From contig CM020618.1 in NCBI GenBank assembly GCA_009829735.1, positions 1,982,882 to 2,046,881 of the forward strand: a DNA stretch of 64,000 nucleotides. The letters run 5' to 3'. The notes under the pieces were generated by a model. The model ran no database searches, was not told the DNA's origin, and worked only from the letters and a program-made list of their open reading frames with translations. The stretch comes from Pyropia yezoensis (taxonomy: Eukaryota > Rhodophyta > Bangiophyceae > Bangiales > Bangiaceae). The position numbers and the translations under genes were made by a program. Of this stretch, positions 44,256-55,245 are shown one piece after another (positions within the stretch are counted from its first letter, which is position 1; the number at the start of each line of letters is the position of its first letter).

Positions 44256-45296
44256 GGTGTGGCGAGGGGGGCGGGGAGGAGGAGATAAGGGAAGGAGGGG
44301 GGGGGGGGTTGAGGTTGCCTTCGTGAGTGGAAGGGGAGAAGCGGAGAGAGAGCGGCAAAGAGGACGAGGAGCTGACGGCGGCGTGGCGACAGGCGGGCGT
44401 TGCGCGGGAGTTCGAGAGTGAGAGGACGGTGCGTGGGCTTGCGGGCAGCAACTTGGCAGGGGAGAGACGCTTTGGGGCAGCGTCGCGGGGACGTGACCCG
44501 AGGGGCTGCTGGCGACGGGTCCGCCACAGGAATGGGTGGGTGGGGGGGGGGGCCTCGTCCCCGAGACCGAGAGCATCGCAGGTGCACGTGGATGGGATCG
44601 AGGTGCCCCACGGCGGGGCGCCCGTGGCCCCCGAGATCTCCGCGAGGCGGGGGGCAGCCACCAGGTGAGACCTTACAGTGAAAACCAGCATCAAGTGACC
44701 CCCCGGAAATCTCTGGCAACTCCCAACCAAATTGTAGGGGGGCCATAAGTGTTGCATCCCCGTTCCCCGACCTTGCCCGCCTTTTCGGGACGCTGGCGCC
44801 CTCACCGCCCGCCCCTTGCCTCTCCCACCCACCAGCGCGGAATCGCCAACCCAGCCACGGTGCCCGCCCAGCCACGGTGCCCGCCCAGCCGCGGTGCGCG
44901 GCCAGCGGTGCCCGCCCAGCCGCGGTGCCCGCCCGACCCGACCCGCAGCGGACAAGCTGCCCGCCCGCCGCGCGCGCGCCCCCCCGCGGTGTCGTCCGCG
45001 GCAGCGCCGGGCGCGGCCAGCCGCGGCGCCTCCTACTCGCCCCGGCCGTCCGCGCCGGCGGCCGCGGCCGCTCGTCCGCCGCCCCACCGCCCCGGCCGCC
45101 CCCACCATTGGCAGTCGCGGCGGCGGCGGCGGCGGCGGCGGCAGTCGGTGGTTGTGCCCTTTCCCCACCAGGGTACCCGCCCGCCTGCCCTCCCGCCGGC
45201 TGGGTTCTCCCCGTCCACCCCTACGGCCCCTCTATCCCCCCCTCCCCAACACGCTGCCCCCCCTTCCCACCTCTTGCCGCCACCACGCCGGTCGCG
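44256..45296. other. Divergent promoter region
   Basis: About 1 kb between two divergent genes. It contains G-runs at 44298-44310 and 44535-44550, and GCCCGCCCAGCCGCGGTG-like tandem copies at about 44860-44935. No gene was recognised; open frames reflect composition. Confidence 0.45.
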
Positions 45297-45644
45297 ATGG
45301 CGCCCCCGACGGCGGCAACGTCCAACAAGCGCACCTACGCCGACGTGTCGGGCCACCGGTCTGGCAACGGTGGCGGCGGCGGTAGCGGTCGGGGTGGCGG
45401 CAGCGGCGGCGGCAGCGGCGGCGGCGGTGGCGGCGGCGGCGGCAACGGCGGGGCGGCGGCCAAGCGGTTCCCCGTGCACCTGCTGCCGACGCGGCGGCGG
45501 CGGCTGGTGGCGGGCGCGCCGCCAGGGGCGGGGCTGCCCACCCGTCTGGCCGCCCGCTCCCTGGTCGGTGCCGGCAGCAGCAGTGGCGGGGGGGGCGGGG
45601 GGGGTGGCGGCGGCGGCTGGGGGGGCGCCTCCCCCGTTCGAAGC

Positions 45645-45676
<32 letters not shown>

Positions 45677-47382
45677 TGGCCGGGGGCTGCCCGATGAGGA
45701 GGTGGCGTGGGCCAAGCTCCGCCTCCGACCTGGTGGGGGCTTTTCCGCCGCTCGTGGCCGCCGCGCCCACCGGCGGGTGGTGGAGGTGGTGGCCGCCGAG
45801 ACGCTCGTGTGTGTGCTGTGTGGCGACGGCGTGTGCTCTGTGTTTGACAGGCGTACGTTGGGGGAGGGGGCGCCAGCTGAGGTTGAGGGGCGGAGAAGGA
45901 CTCGGGGGGTGGGGGGGGGGGGAGTTCCCTGTGGCGGCGACCACACAAGCGGCCGCCAAGAGTTTGAGCTGCCCGTTTAGGCGGGCCACCAGTGGGTGCT
46001 GTCGCACACTCCCCGCGACGCGACACCTCTTCTGACGGCCCCCACGCCCTGCTCCGCGTCTGCTCGTATTGTGTGATGGCTCTTTTGTGTTGCCTCCCCT
46101 CTTCCCGCCACCCCCCTCCTGCGTTGTCCCCCGTTCTCCCTCCCGCCCCCCCGCAGATACACGCAAGCACCTGTGCGACGTGAACAACCCCCCCGACATG
46201 CTCATTCGGTCCCTATTTTACGCCCCCGCCACGGGCGCCCTCATCACCGTGGCGGTCCACGCGGAGGAGGCCTACACCATCCTCCGCTGCGTGTCGCTGC
46301 CGCTCGCGTCGCTCCACCGCGCCCTCCGACGGCCGCCGTTTGCGGCGCCCCCGTCTGCCAGAGGGTGTGGCGGTGGGGCGGCGCCCGCCACCGGCGCCGT
46401 CACCACCCCCACCACCGCTGTGGCCGCCACCGGCACCGCCGCGGCCACCGCCGCCACCACCTCCGCCGCCCCCATCACCCCGCGCGTACCTCGTGGGCCG
46501 GGTGCGTTCGGCGCGACGCCGCCGCCGTCGCTGTCGCAGCCGCCACTGACTCCGGAGCGGCCGCCGGCCGCCCTGGGCGGTGACAGTGCCGGTAGCTCCG
46601 TGGCGGTGGCGGGGTCCCCCTTGCGTGGTGCCGCCGGCCAGCGACTGCCGCCACCGCCGCTGCCGCCGTCGGCGCCGCCGTTTTCGGCGTCGTCGTCTTT
46701 TTCGTTTGCAGCGTCTCCGTCGGCGGCGGCGGCTGCCGCCCCAGCACGGGCGGCAGAGGTGCCCACTCCCCGCAATTCCCCCGCGCTACGGGCGCTTCTG
46801 GAAGCGCTCTCGCTGCCCCTCTTCCCCCACGAGACGCTCACGCACCCGGGCTTTGTGGAGTTTGACGCCGCCAACGGGGCCATCCTCACCCACACCGCCC
46901 CCTCCCGTTACACCCTCTACTGCCTCTCGTCCTACGCACCGCGCTTCCGCCTGCCCGCCTCCCCGTCGGGGCTGCCCATTGCCGAGGTGAAGCTCTCCCC
47001 CGGCGCCATCACGTTGCTGCACGGGCGGTCGGGGGCGACGGGCCCCCTGTGCCTGACCGTCCTCGACGCGGCGACGGGGGCGGTCGCGGGGGGGGCCAAG
47101 CTCCTCCTCGGCCGCCGGCGGGTGGTGGAGCTGGTTGAGCCCGTCGGCCGGTGGCTGCTTCTTAAGCAGAGCGGGCTGCCGCTCGAGATTGTGGACGTCC
47201 GTGGGGGGGGGCGCCGCACCCTGCCGGGCACCGTTGGCGTGTCGCCAGAAGAGGTGGTGTGCTTGTATGGGCTGGGGCGGGTGGCCCTCCTCCGTGGGGG
47301 GGGGGGGAGCGTCGTGGAGCTCGCTACCGGCCGCAAGGTGGGGCTTGAGGACCACGCCGTCCTGCCCTGTTGGGGGGGTGGG

Positions 47383-47423
<41 letters not shown>

Positions 47424-47452
47424 CGGTGGTGCCACTGCCGGTGGTGGTGGTG

Positions 47453-47483
<31 letters not shown>

Positions 47484-47781
47484 CGGCGGTGGTGGTGGTG
47501 GTGGTGGCAATGGCGGCGGCGGGGGCGGTGTGGTGAGCATTGCCGGCGGTGGCCGCTACGTCCTCAGCTGGTGCCGCTCTGGCAGCTCGGACGCGGCGGT
47601 GCACGTGTCGGACGTGGTGACGGGACGGGTGGTGGCGCGGCTCCCGCGGCCGGGCGGGGGGAGCGGCAGCGGAGCCGGAGCTGGCGGCGGGGGCGGCGTC
47701 AGTGCCCTGTCCTGGGACGCGGACCGGCGGGAGGTGCTGGTGGGGGGGACGGACGGGGTGGTACGGGTGTGGGGGGCCTGA
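45297..47781 (+). CDS. WD40/beta-propeller-like protein (conserved plant/algal family)
   Basis: Exon 1 is 45297-45852 and exon 2 is 46157-47781. The intron (45853-46156, 304 nt) begins GTACGT and ends CCGCAG, and phase-1 joining gives an intact 726-residue frame. The C-terminal two thirds match a plant WD40-like family that I know but cannot name: VNNPPDMLIRSLFYAP, ALITVAVHAEEAY followed by LRC, HPGFVEFDAANGAILTHTA, AEVKLSPGAITLL, LLLKQSGLPLEIVDV, and the last WD strand REVLVGGTDGVVRVWGA. The N-terminus starts KRTYADVSG. Poly-Gly inserts of 25-50 residues interrupt it, the longest at about 47365-47530 between propeller strands. Its role is unknown; a scaffold is likely from the fold. Confidence 0.8.
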
Positions 47782-48185
47782 GAAGGCATGAGGGGGCGCT
47801 TAGGTGGTGGGGCAGGTGCAATCGACCCAGCCAGAGGGTGTAATCCAGGAAGAGTGGGGGCGGTCTGGGGGGGGGAACGAGCGGTATCGAAGCAATACAC
47901 AGTAGTGGAAAGCACCCGCGGTGATACCAGACGGGGCAGGGTGGTCCTCAATCTCAACCCAACACGGAAAAAGAAAAATATAGGGCGGCAACGTCTCTCA
48001 CTGCTCCCCTGCGTCTCCTCGGTGAACGCCCGAAGCACCACTCAACGCGCGACAACGCGGCAACGCACCAACCACCGACCCCCCCTCCAGCCCCACCACA
48101 TCTTCCCCCCCCCACCCGCTCGCCCGCCCACCCGCTCGCCCGCCCACCCGCTCGCCCGCCCGCCCGCCCACGCCCGCCATCCCCG
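47782..48185. other. Intergenic between convergent genes
   Basis: 3' flanks of the WD40-like and RIO2 genes. CGCCCGCCCACC-type tandem copies lie at 48115-48175. No gene was recognised. Confidence 0.45.
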
Positions 48186-50030
48186 TCAGTTCCAGATGCT
48201 CTTGCCACTGAGCTCGGCCTTGAGCTTGCGCGCGTCCGAGTTTTTCACCACATTCCGCTTGGCCCCCGCCCGGCGGGCGCGGCGGCCCCGCTCAGACCGC
48301 ACCCGCGCGGCCACCGCCGCCGCGTCGACGCGCGTCCAGGGGGCGGCCGCCGAGCGCGGTGGCCTGTGCGGCGCCGCCGCGCCCGCCCCAAGGGAGGTGC
48401 CCGCATCGTCGCCGTCGTCGACGCCGGCCACCCCATCGACGGCGCCCTCGGCGCCGGCGTCGCCGCCAACAGCGTCGCGGTCCGCCGCGGAGGCGGCGGG
48501 AGCATCAGCGGCGGCCGGCCGTTGCCGCTGCCGCCGCGTCCTGGCACCCGTCGCCGTCGGGGCATGGTCGGCGTCGGCCGGAGCGGGTCCCCTGCACGTC
48601 GACGTCGACGCTGCCATGGCACCGCCGCCCGCCGCCACGCCCTCCTCCCCCAGGCCGTCGTCGTCCGGGGAGTTTCCATCTGCGCTTCCAGACGACAACG
48701 ACTCGCCGTCGTTGTCGTTGTCGTCGCCGCCGCCCGCGGCGCCGTCACTGCCGCTTTCTCCGCCCTCCTCCTCCCCACCACGCCGCCACTCCCACTCGTC
48801 GCCCCCCCCCCCCTCTGGCACCGCGCCCGGCACAAGGGCGCCCTCGGCCAGGACGTCACGGTCAAAGCCGCTGGCCTTCAGCGCATCGTCAATACGGACC
48901 CCCCCCCCCCGCTCGGCCTCCTCCGCCCCCGCCACCGCCTCCCAGGTAACCTCGGGGAGGAGCTCCTCCGGGGGCACCCCAAAGCGGGAGCCAAAGAAGG
49001 TGCGCACCCCCCTCACGTCCCGCTCCCACCACTCCCGCGCACACCGGTGGCCGACGCTCACCACCTGCGGGAAGTCAATGACGGTAATGGCCGCCGGGGC
49101 ACCACCATCCCCCCTGTCGGGGCCGACCATCACATTGTGCTCGTTGAGGTCACAGTGGACGAGGCCCGCGGCGGCAAGGTCCGCACAAAACTGGATGAGC
49201 GCCCGCCCCGCCGTGGCAGCGGCGGCGACGCCGCCGTCAAAGTCGCGCACCTGGTGGAGGGGCGTCCCCGGCACCAGTTCCATCACCACAATATGGCGGC
49301 TGGCCGCGATGGGCACGGGTACGGGGAAGCCCCGCGCGTAGAGGGCGGACAGGAAGGCAAACTCGCGCACCGCCGCCAGGCGGGAGAGGTACATCCAGCT
49401 GCCAGCCGACTGGCGGGGGCGGAGGTAGTCACGCTTGGACTTGACCGCGCGGAAGGAGGTGCGACCGAGGCGGTGGACCTTCATGGCCACCGCCACCGCC
49501 TCGGTGGCCGCCTCGCCCCCTTCCCCGTCCCCGTCGGCGGTGGGTGCCACGGACCGGGGGGGGCGCGAGCCGGGTGCCGGCGGCTCGTCGCCGTCCTCCT
49601 CTCCCTCATCCCCCTCGTTCTCACTGCCTTCTCCGGCTGCCGCGCCCCCCCCGCCATCCCGCCCCGCTCGCCCCGCTGCCATGGCCGCAGCCGAGCTGGT
49701 GCACACGAGCACGTCGGCCTCTTTTCCCACCCCAATCGTCCGCCCCACAGCCAGCAGCGCCCCCCGCCGTTGCAGCGCGTGCATGGCGAGGTAGTCGTAG
49801 CCGAGGGTGGTGAGGCGGTACCCTTCGTAGCGGGTGCGGTCTCGGTGCACCAGGCTGTGCCGGTGGAGGGTGGAGAGGCAGCGCGCAACGTTGCCGCCAC
49901 GGAGGCCCGCCAGGGATGCAATGAGGGGGGTGGGTACCAGTTCGTGGTTGCGCATGCCCATCTCAATGGCGGTGAGGGCCCGAAAGTCTGCCGCCTCGAG
50001 GTACCGCAGGGCGGTCGCGTCCAGCTTCAT
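48186..50030 (-). CDS. RIO2: RIO2 atypical protein kinase/ATPase
   Basis: Cytoplasmic maturation factor of the 40S ribosomal subunit. A single exon of 614 residues from the ATG at 50030. The N-terminal winged helix reads MKLDATALRYLEAADFRALT and TPLIASLAGLRGGNVARCLS, then YRLTTLGYDYLAMHAL. The RIO P-loop is GVGKEADV (100-107, usually GxGKESDI). A Gly/Glu-rich insert of about 60 residues separates it from AMKVHRLGRTSFRAVKSKRDYL with the catalytic Lys. The catalytic loop is LVHCDLNEHNVMV and the metal-binding motif is VIDFPQVVSVGH. The acidic C-terminus ends KAELSGKSIWN. All key residues are present, so the enzyme is probably active. It is divergent from LSm2 across 650 bp. Confidence 0.95.
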   Translation of the reverse strand: MKLDATALRYLEAADFRALTAIEMGMRNHELVPTPLIASLAGLRGGNVARCLSTLHRHSLVHRDRTRYEGYRLTTLGYDYLAMHALQRRGALLAVGRTIGVGKEADVLVCTSSAAAMAAGRAGRDGGGGAAAGEGSENEGDEGEEDGDEPPAPGSRPPRSVAPTADGDGEGGEAATEAVAVAMKVHRLGRTSFRAVKSKRDYLRPRQSAGSWMYLSRLAAVREFAFLSALYARGFPVPVPIAASRHIVVMELVPGTPLHQVRDFDGGVAAAATAGRALIQFCADLAAAGLVHCDLNEHNVMVGPDRGDGGAPAAITVIDFPQVVSVGHRCAREWWERDVRGVRTFFGSRFGVPPEELLPEVTWEAVAGAEEAERGGGVRIDDALKASGFDRDVLAEGALVPGAVPEGGGGDEWEWRRGGEEEGGESGSDGAAGGGDDNDNDGESLSSGSADGNSPDDDGLGEEGVAAGGGAMAASTSTCRGPAPADADHAPTATGARTRRQRQRPAAADAPAASAADRDAVGGDAGAEGAVDGVAGVDDGDDAGTSLGAGAAAPHRPPRSAAAPWTRVDAAAVAARVRSERGRRARRAGAKRNVVKNSDARKLKAELSGKSIWN

Positions 50031-50680
50031 GACGGGCGACCACCAGGTGGGCCAGCAATGAGGGGAGAGGGTACGAGAGACGGACTCAGAGAAGAGCCCT
50101 CAGAGAGTGGAACAGAATGCGGAGACGTAGGGTGTAGGGGAATAGTGAGCTGTGCTTGCAGCCAGGGTGAAGTCAGTGGTGGGTCCGCAACAGAAAAAGG
50201 GCGTAGGGCGGCAGGTGTGCTGCGCATCCGATGACTGCGGCATGGTCGACGTCGGCGAGCAGAACTGCCCAATTGGCACTTGGTACACTAATTGTTCGAA
50301 CCCCCAAACGCGCTACGGGTGTCACACGTGGCCACGAGGAGTTGAAGCTCATTGCGATCCGGATTCCGTCTGTCCGTCCGACGTCATCGCTCGCTGTTCC
50401 CTGCGCCTTTGCCGTGGCTACCCCCTTGGTAACCATCCCCACAACCGCGCCATTGCGGCCGCTTTCTGCCGTCTCTGCTGCCGTGTGGCCGAGCTGGCAT
50501 CAACGAGAAGGCTGGCTGACGTTGGCTGCCGCTTGTTCTTCCCACCTGGCGCCTGTCACTGGCCTGCTGTCAGGTGCTCGGCCGGCTGTGTGCGGGACCC
50601 TCCCCCTCCCTCTGCTTCCTTCCCCCGTGCACCCCCTGCCTGCCCCGTTCCCTTCTTCTCCATCTGGCGTAGTTGCCACC
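50031..50680. other. Divergent promoter between RIO2 and LSm2
   Basis: 650 bp containing both 5' flanks. The LSm2 frame is open upstream to 50231 but lacks family similarity there, so it is leader. No other gene was recognised. Confidence 0.5.
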
Positions 50681-50983
50681 ATGCTCTTCTTCTCCTTTTT
50701 CACGACCCTCATCGGCAAGCCCAACCTCACGGTGGAGCTCAAGAACGGAGTGATCCTGACAGGCACCCTCCACAGTGTCGACCAATTCCTCAACATCAAG
50801 CTGTCGCCCGTGTCGGTGGTGGACGGCGACAAGTATCCCCACCTTCTGGGCGTGACGTCCGTCTTTATCCGTGGCTCGGTCGTGCGCTACGTGGGGCTCC
50901 CAAAGGAGGCGGTGGACACGGAGCTGCTGCAAGACGCGACGCGGCGGACGGTGAGGGAACACCGGTCGGTTGGTGGGGAGTGA
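50681..50983 (+). CDS. LSM2: U6 snRNA-associated Sm-like protein LSm2
   Basis: Subunit of the LSm2-8 (nuclear, U6 snRNA) and LSm1-7 (cytoplasmic, mRNA decay) rings. 100 residues from the ATG in GCCACCATG at 50681. Nearly every family position is kept: MLFFSFFTTLIGK, VELKNGVILTGTLHSVDQFL (Sm1), then NIKLSPVSV, KYPHLLGVTSVFIRGSVVRYV (Sm2) and VDTELLQDATRR. Length equals that of animal and plant LSm2. A single exon with no low-complexity insert, unlike most genes here. Confidence 0.95.
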   Translation: MLFFSFFTTLIGKPNLTVELKNGVILTGTLHSVDQFLNIKLSPVSVVDGDKYPHLLGVTSVFIRGSVVRYVGLPKEAVDTELLQDATRRTVREHRSVGGE

Positions 50984-52086
50984 GGTGCCGGGGAGGGTGG
51001 GGAGGTGGGGACAGGGGCAAGGGGAGCGTCGTCGTGTGGGAGAGTAGGTGAGAGGGCGAGCGGGCTGGTTGGAGGGGTCAAGAGGTGACCGTCGGGTTGG
51101 GCAGGGGGTGGCTGCGGGGCGTCTGGGCGGTGCCTGCGTGGGTGCCGCCGGCCGTGTTGACTTTTTTCTTTTTCTGTATGAAGCAAACGGGAGGGTGGCG
51201 GAATACGCCCTCGTTGGCTCCTGCCCCTCCTGCAGCCCCTCCCCCTGCTCTCCCCAACTCCCACTTCCCACCTCCCACCACCCACCTTCTCTTCGCTCAT
51301 GCGATTGGCAATCGCAAGTGTGTCCCCTTTTCCCCTCCCGGTGCTCCCCGGCGCGTTATCATGGGTGGACGACGCTCCCCCACATTGCCCAACGAAACCG
51401 GCACTGCAGATGGCGTTTGCAGCGGCGGGGCGTCGGCAAGGCGGCAGGCTACCACCTGTGTGCCGCAGGGTGTCTGATGCTGCGCTGTGGCGGCGGTGAA
51501 CGGGCGGAAGGTGGCGGACGGCCGCGGCTGGTGGGTGGTGGTGGTGGGGGGCGACGGCGGCGGGGGGGTATGCGAATGGGCGCTGGGGGCCCTCTTCTGG
51601 GCACCCACCTCCCCGGCACTATTGGTCACACACCCCCGCATCCCCCTTGACGGTAGCTGAACGGACCGCAGCACCGTCGAGGCGGTCGCTGCGACGACCA
51701 CCGGTGCCCATGGTGTGCCGTGGCGGTGGAAGACGACGCGTTCGCGGCGGAGGACGGGCGGTCGGAGAGGGTCAGGCCGCGGCAGGCGGACCGTGAGGTG
51801 GTGTGGCAGCAGACACGCACGACACCAGCCGGTGGCAGAGGCCCTCTCCCCGGCTGACGCCCGCCCGCCAGCGTACCTGCCTCTTCCCACGCCTTCCTGT
51901 GTTCTTCTCTGTCGGCGTTTTCTCGGGATGAGACGGGCCTGTTCTAGCGTAGGGTCATTGGTACGTTCGACGGTGATGCCTCTGCAGTAGAGGGGTTCGA
52001 TGAGGGGGTCGGGGCGATTGAAGTGGATGGCGGCGGCGGCGGCGGCTACCACCTTAACGGTGGTGCCGGCTAGCCGCCAGATTCGC
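50984..52086. other. Intergenic, no supported gene
   Basis: About 1.1 kb after LSm2. It has a G-rich left end and T-runs at 51160-51175. Weak open frames on both strands match nothing that I know. Confidence 0.4.
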
Positions 52087-52289
52087 TTATCTCTGCATGA
52101 AGTCTTTCGAGAAAAACTCGAGCCTGTCGCGCAGCTGCAGCGCACCCATCAAACCCGATGTAGTGAAGTAGCCTCCCAGTGAGGCCCAGATGATAATGAA
52201 AAGGCCAGAGTGTTTTCGCGAACGCGCTTTCAGTCGTTTACTAAAGCTTTAATACGCTCACATGGGAGTCCTCCTGCTTCACGCTCCAT
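52087..52289 (-). CDS. Possible small single-pass membrane protein, frame-shifted
   Basis: The last 51 codons before the TAA at 52087-52089 read like a real protein: a basic stretch KRLKARSRKHSG, one membrane helix LFIIIWASLGGYFTTSGLMG, then LRDRLEFFSKDFMQR. In another frame just upstream an ATG at 52289 gives MEREAGGLPCERIKALVN, which would join if one base were added near 52235. Alternatively 52087-52240 is a last exon behind an AG at 52241-52242. It may be a mitochondrial or ER membrane subunit of about 67 residues; I do not recognise the family. It would be divergent from the MYND gene. Confidence 0.4.
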
Positions 52290-52433
52290 GCTGCTGGGCG
52301 CCAACCCTGGAGCGCACTCCCGTGCTCTGCCCCACGGTGTCCCGCGTCCCCCTTATCCCACCATCCCCCTTCCGTCTGTTTCCTCTCCATCCGACCACCA
52401 CCGTTGGCGCGGGTACCACGCGCGTGTGTGACG

Positions 52434-52759
52434 ATGGACGCCCTCCGCCAGTGCGCCTCCCCCATCGCCCGCCGGCTGCACCGGACGGCCTCCGCGCCGC
52501 ACCGCGTCAGCCGGCGGCGGTTGGTCGAGGCGCTCGGCCCGACGCTCGACGGCGTCGGCTGCCACGCGCTGCTGGCCGCGCCGGGTGTCGCGGCGGCCGT
52601 CACGAACGCGCTGCTGGTGTCGCTGCGGCAGGCGGCAGCGCTGGCGCGCCCGCCGCCGCTGCCTGGCAGCGGCAGTGGTGGCGCCGGCGGTCGCGCCGGT
52701 GGAGACGCCGGCGGTGGCATTGATGGCAGTCGCGGCGGTGGTAGGGGGGGGGGTGGTGA

Positions 52760-52791
<32 letters not shown>

Positions 52792-54677
52792 GCGGCGGCG
52801 GCTGTGGCGGCGACGGCGGCGGCGGCGGCGGCGGCCGCGGCGGGCCCGCCCAGCCCCCCCGCCACCGGTCCGTGTCGGTGCGGCACGCCAACGTGGTGGC
52901 TGTGCTGTCGTGGGCGCTCTGCCGCGCTGTCTCATCTTGCCGCTGTGCCGACGAAGTGGTGGTGCCGCCGCTGCTCGCCGCCCTGCGACGTCTACGTGCC
53001 GGCGGCGGCGCCGCCAGACGCAGACGGCCGTGGCGGCGCCTCGAGCCCAGCAGAGGAGGATGACGTCTTTGGCCCATTCTTTGTCCCCCTGGACCGGCTG
53101 CTCGGCGCTTACCTCCGCGACGCCATCCCCATAGGGGCGCACAGGAGCGCCGGTCCACCCCCGCCTGTGTGGCGGTGCCCCCCTACGCGACCGCCCGGCA
53201 GCGGGTGGACGCGGTGGGCGGCAACACGCTGCTGCTGCGGTGGGTGGTGGAGGGCGGCACGTCCACCGCCGTGGCGCTTGCCGTTGCGGGGGCCCCCGGC
53301 GCAGAGGTCGTCTCGGCCGCAACGGTCAGCCTAGGGGTGCTGCCGTTGGTGTGCCCGCGGCGGCTGCTCGACGCGGTGCCCGACGTGGCCGCCGTCCTTG
53401 TGCGTGCCGCCCACCGGCTGACCGAGCCGACCGTCGAAATTAACGAAGCGGTCGTTGGCCTGCTGACGTGCCTGCTCATTGCGCTCAAGATGGTGGGGCT
53501 GGTCGACCCGCCCACCCTCCGCCGCCTTCCCGGCGTTGCTGGCACGCTCGCGTCCGTCTACGCCACCCTCCCGTCGGGGGGCGCTGCGGGGCGGGGCGCC
53601 GCCGGCGCGGCCACCACCCTCCACGAGGTATTCAAGATCCTTGCCGCCGCCCCCGAGGCGCTCGCCGCCTCGCCGGGTGGCCTGGCGCTGCTGGTAAAGT
53701 GGGCGCGCCAGACGGGCACCCCCCACCAGCAGTGGCTGGCCGACACGGCCGTGGCGATTTCGCTGTTTGTGGGCGTCTACCACCTTCTTGCCGCCGGCGC
53801 GGGGGTGGACGGCGCACCCACCACCCTGCCGTCCACCCTCCGCCGGGCGGGAGCCACGTGGGCGCACGTGGCCATCACGCACCCGTCCCGCAAAGCGGCC
53901 GCGGCGGGCCGACTGCTGGCCCTCTTGGCCACCCACGGGGCGGGGATGGTTGGGGAAGTCCTGGCCGACGCCCCCTGGGCGGGGGACTTTCCCAACCCGG
54001 CCCTGTCTATTTTTGGCGACGACGCCAACGGCCACTGCTGGGCGTGCGGCGCGCCCCGGCGGGCCGACGCCCCCCCCGACACGGCGGGCGACTCGCTGGG
54101 GCCGTCCCTCCGCTCCTGCGCCGGCTGCCGCGTCGCGGCCTACTGCTCCGCGGCGTGTGCGACCGCCGGCTGGCGGACGGCGGGGGGGGGGCACAAGGCG
54201 GCGTGCCGCCGGTGGGCGGCCTACCGGAGAGTGACGGTGCCGGAACTGGTCGCCGCCCGGGCAGCGTCGCCGACCCGCGGCGGGGGGGTGTCCACCCGCG
54301 CGGCGCTCTTCCCCATCACCAGCATTCGCCACGGGGGGTTTTCGGGGCCCCCCGGCTCGTGGCCGTGGCACTCTGGCGCGGCGGTGCGGATCGAGGAGGC
54401 GGGCCTGCACCTGGCCGACATGGTGGTCATTGCCGACCCGGGGTCCTTGTCCATCGCCATGGTGCCCGCCCCCGAGTATGTGCACTGGCCGTCGGCGGTG
54501 GCGGCCGCGGCCTTGGCGGCGCCGCTCGCCGCCCATGGCGGGCGGGTGCTGCGGGTGATTATGCGAGAGCACCCGCCGACGGTGCGGGGGTACGGCTTTT
54601 CAATGGACGGCGGCAGCATCCAGCTGTGCCCGTGCGCTGAGAATGGGTGCACGTCGGGCAATGGCGACGACGCGTGA
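52434..54677 (+). CDS. MYND zinc-finger protein
   Basis: Start is the ATG at 52434 (MDALRQCASPIARRLHRTA). After about 70 residues comes a Gly-rich insert, then helical repeat-like sequence (NTLLLRWVVEGGTSTAVALA, NEAVVGLLTCLLIALKMVG, LRRAGATWAHVAITHPSRKA) and the MYND finger at 54036-54212: CWAC, an 18-residue spacer, CAGC, YCSAACATAGW, and HKAAC. This supplies the expected Cys/His set for two zinc ions and a protein-binding surface. A folded C-terminal part of about 155 residues ends CPCAENGCTSGNGDDA. The frame changes twice with opposite sign, near 53000 and near 53155; the middle part EEDDVFGPFFVPLDRLLGAY is clearly coding. Sequence error or a mildly damaged gene are both possible. Confidence 0.7.
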
Positions 54678-55245
54678 CGGAGCCAGCCACGGCGTTCCGT
54701 CCGCCACGTCCCTGAAACCAAAAGCAAACACTAAAACGACTACGAAAAGAAAAGCACGCCGCTGGGTCGGTCAACCCGCGTTGTTTTCGAGCGGGAGTGG
54801 CGGCCGCTACGCCTCTGCCGCGGCATGGGGAGGTGGGTGAGCAGGAAAGCAGCGTGGTACGGGCGGGGCAGCACGCCTTCCGACTGAAACCGCTGGTCGA
54901 CGGCCGGGTAGGGCGGTCGCCCACCTTTGCCGCCCCCGCCTGCACGAAGCTGCGCTGCCGCCGCCAACCGCGCACCAGGCGGCACCTTGCGCGGGGCCCG
55001 CGTCGGGTCGGATGGCCAGCCACTTTGGGGGCACCGAAAGTTTAAGCTTTGGGGGAGAGGGCGGGATTGACTGCAGTCAGCCCAGTTGGGCGGTGGCCGC
55101 GCGGACCGACGCGACGCGCGGTGGCAGCGCCACCTGGCGAGGGACTGCGCCTCTGCTTTCTGTCTCGAGCTCTTGTCTTCTTTTTTTCTTACTCCTTCTC
55201 GTCGCTTGGTCCGCTCAGTGCTCCTGGTGTGTGGGGGGGGGGGCG
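54678..55245. other. Intergenic, 3' of MYND gene
   Basis: A-rich stretch at 54718-54755, then GC-rich DNA up to the inverted-repeat element. No gene was recognised. Confidence 0.4.

Noticed and set aside
50290..50310. tRNA B-box-like TTCGAACCCC
   Set aside because: No matching acceptor stem, A box or anticodon arm could be drawn around it.
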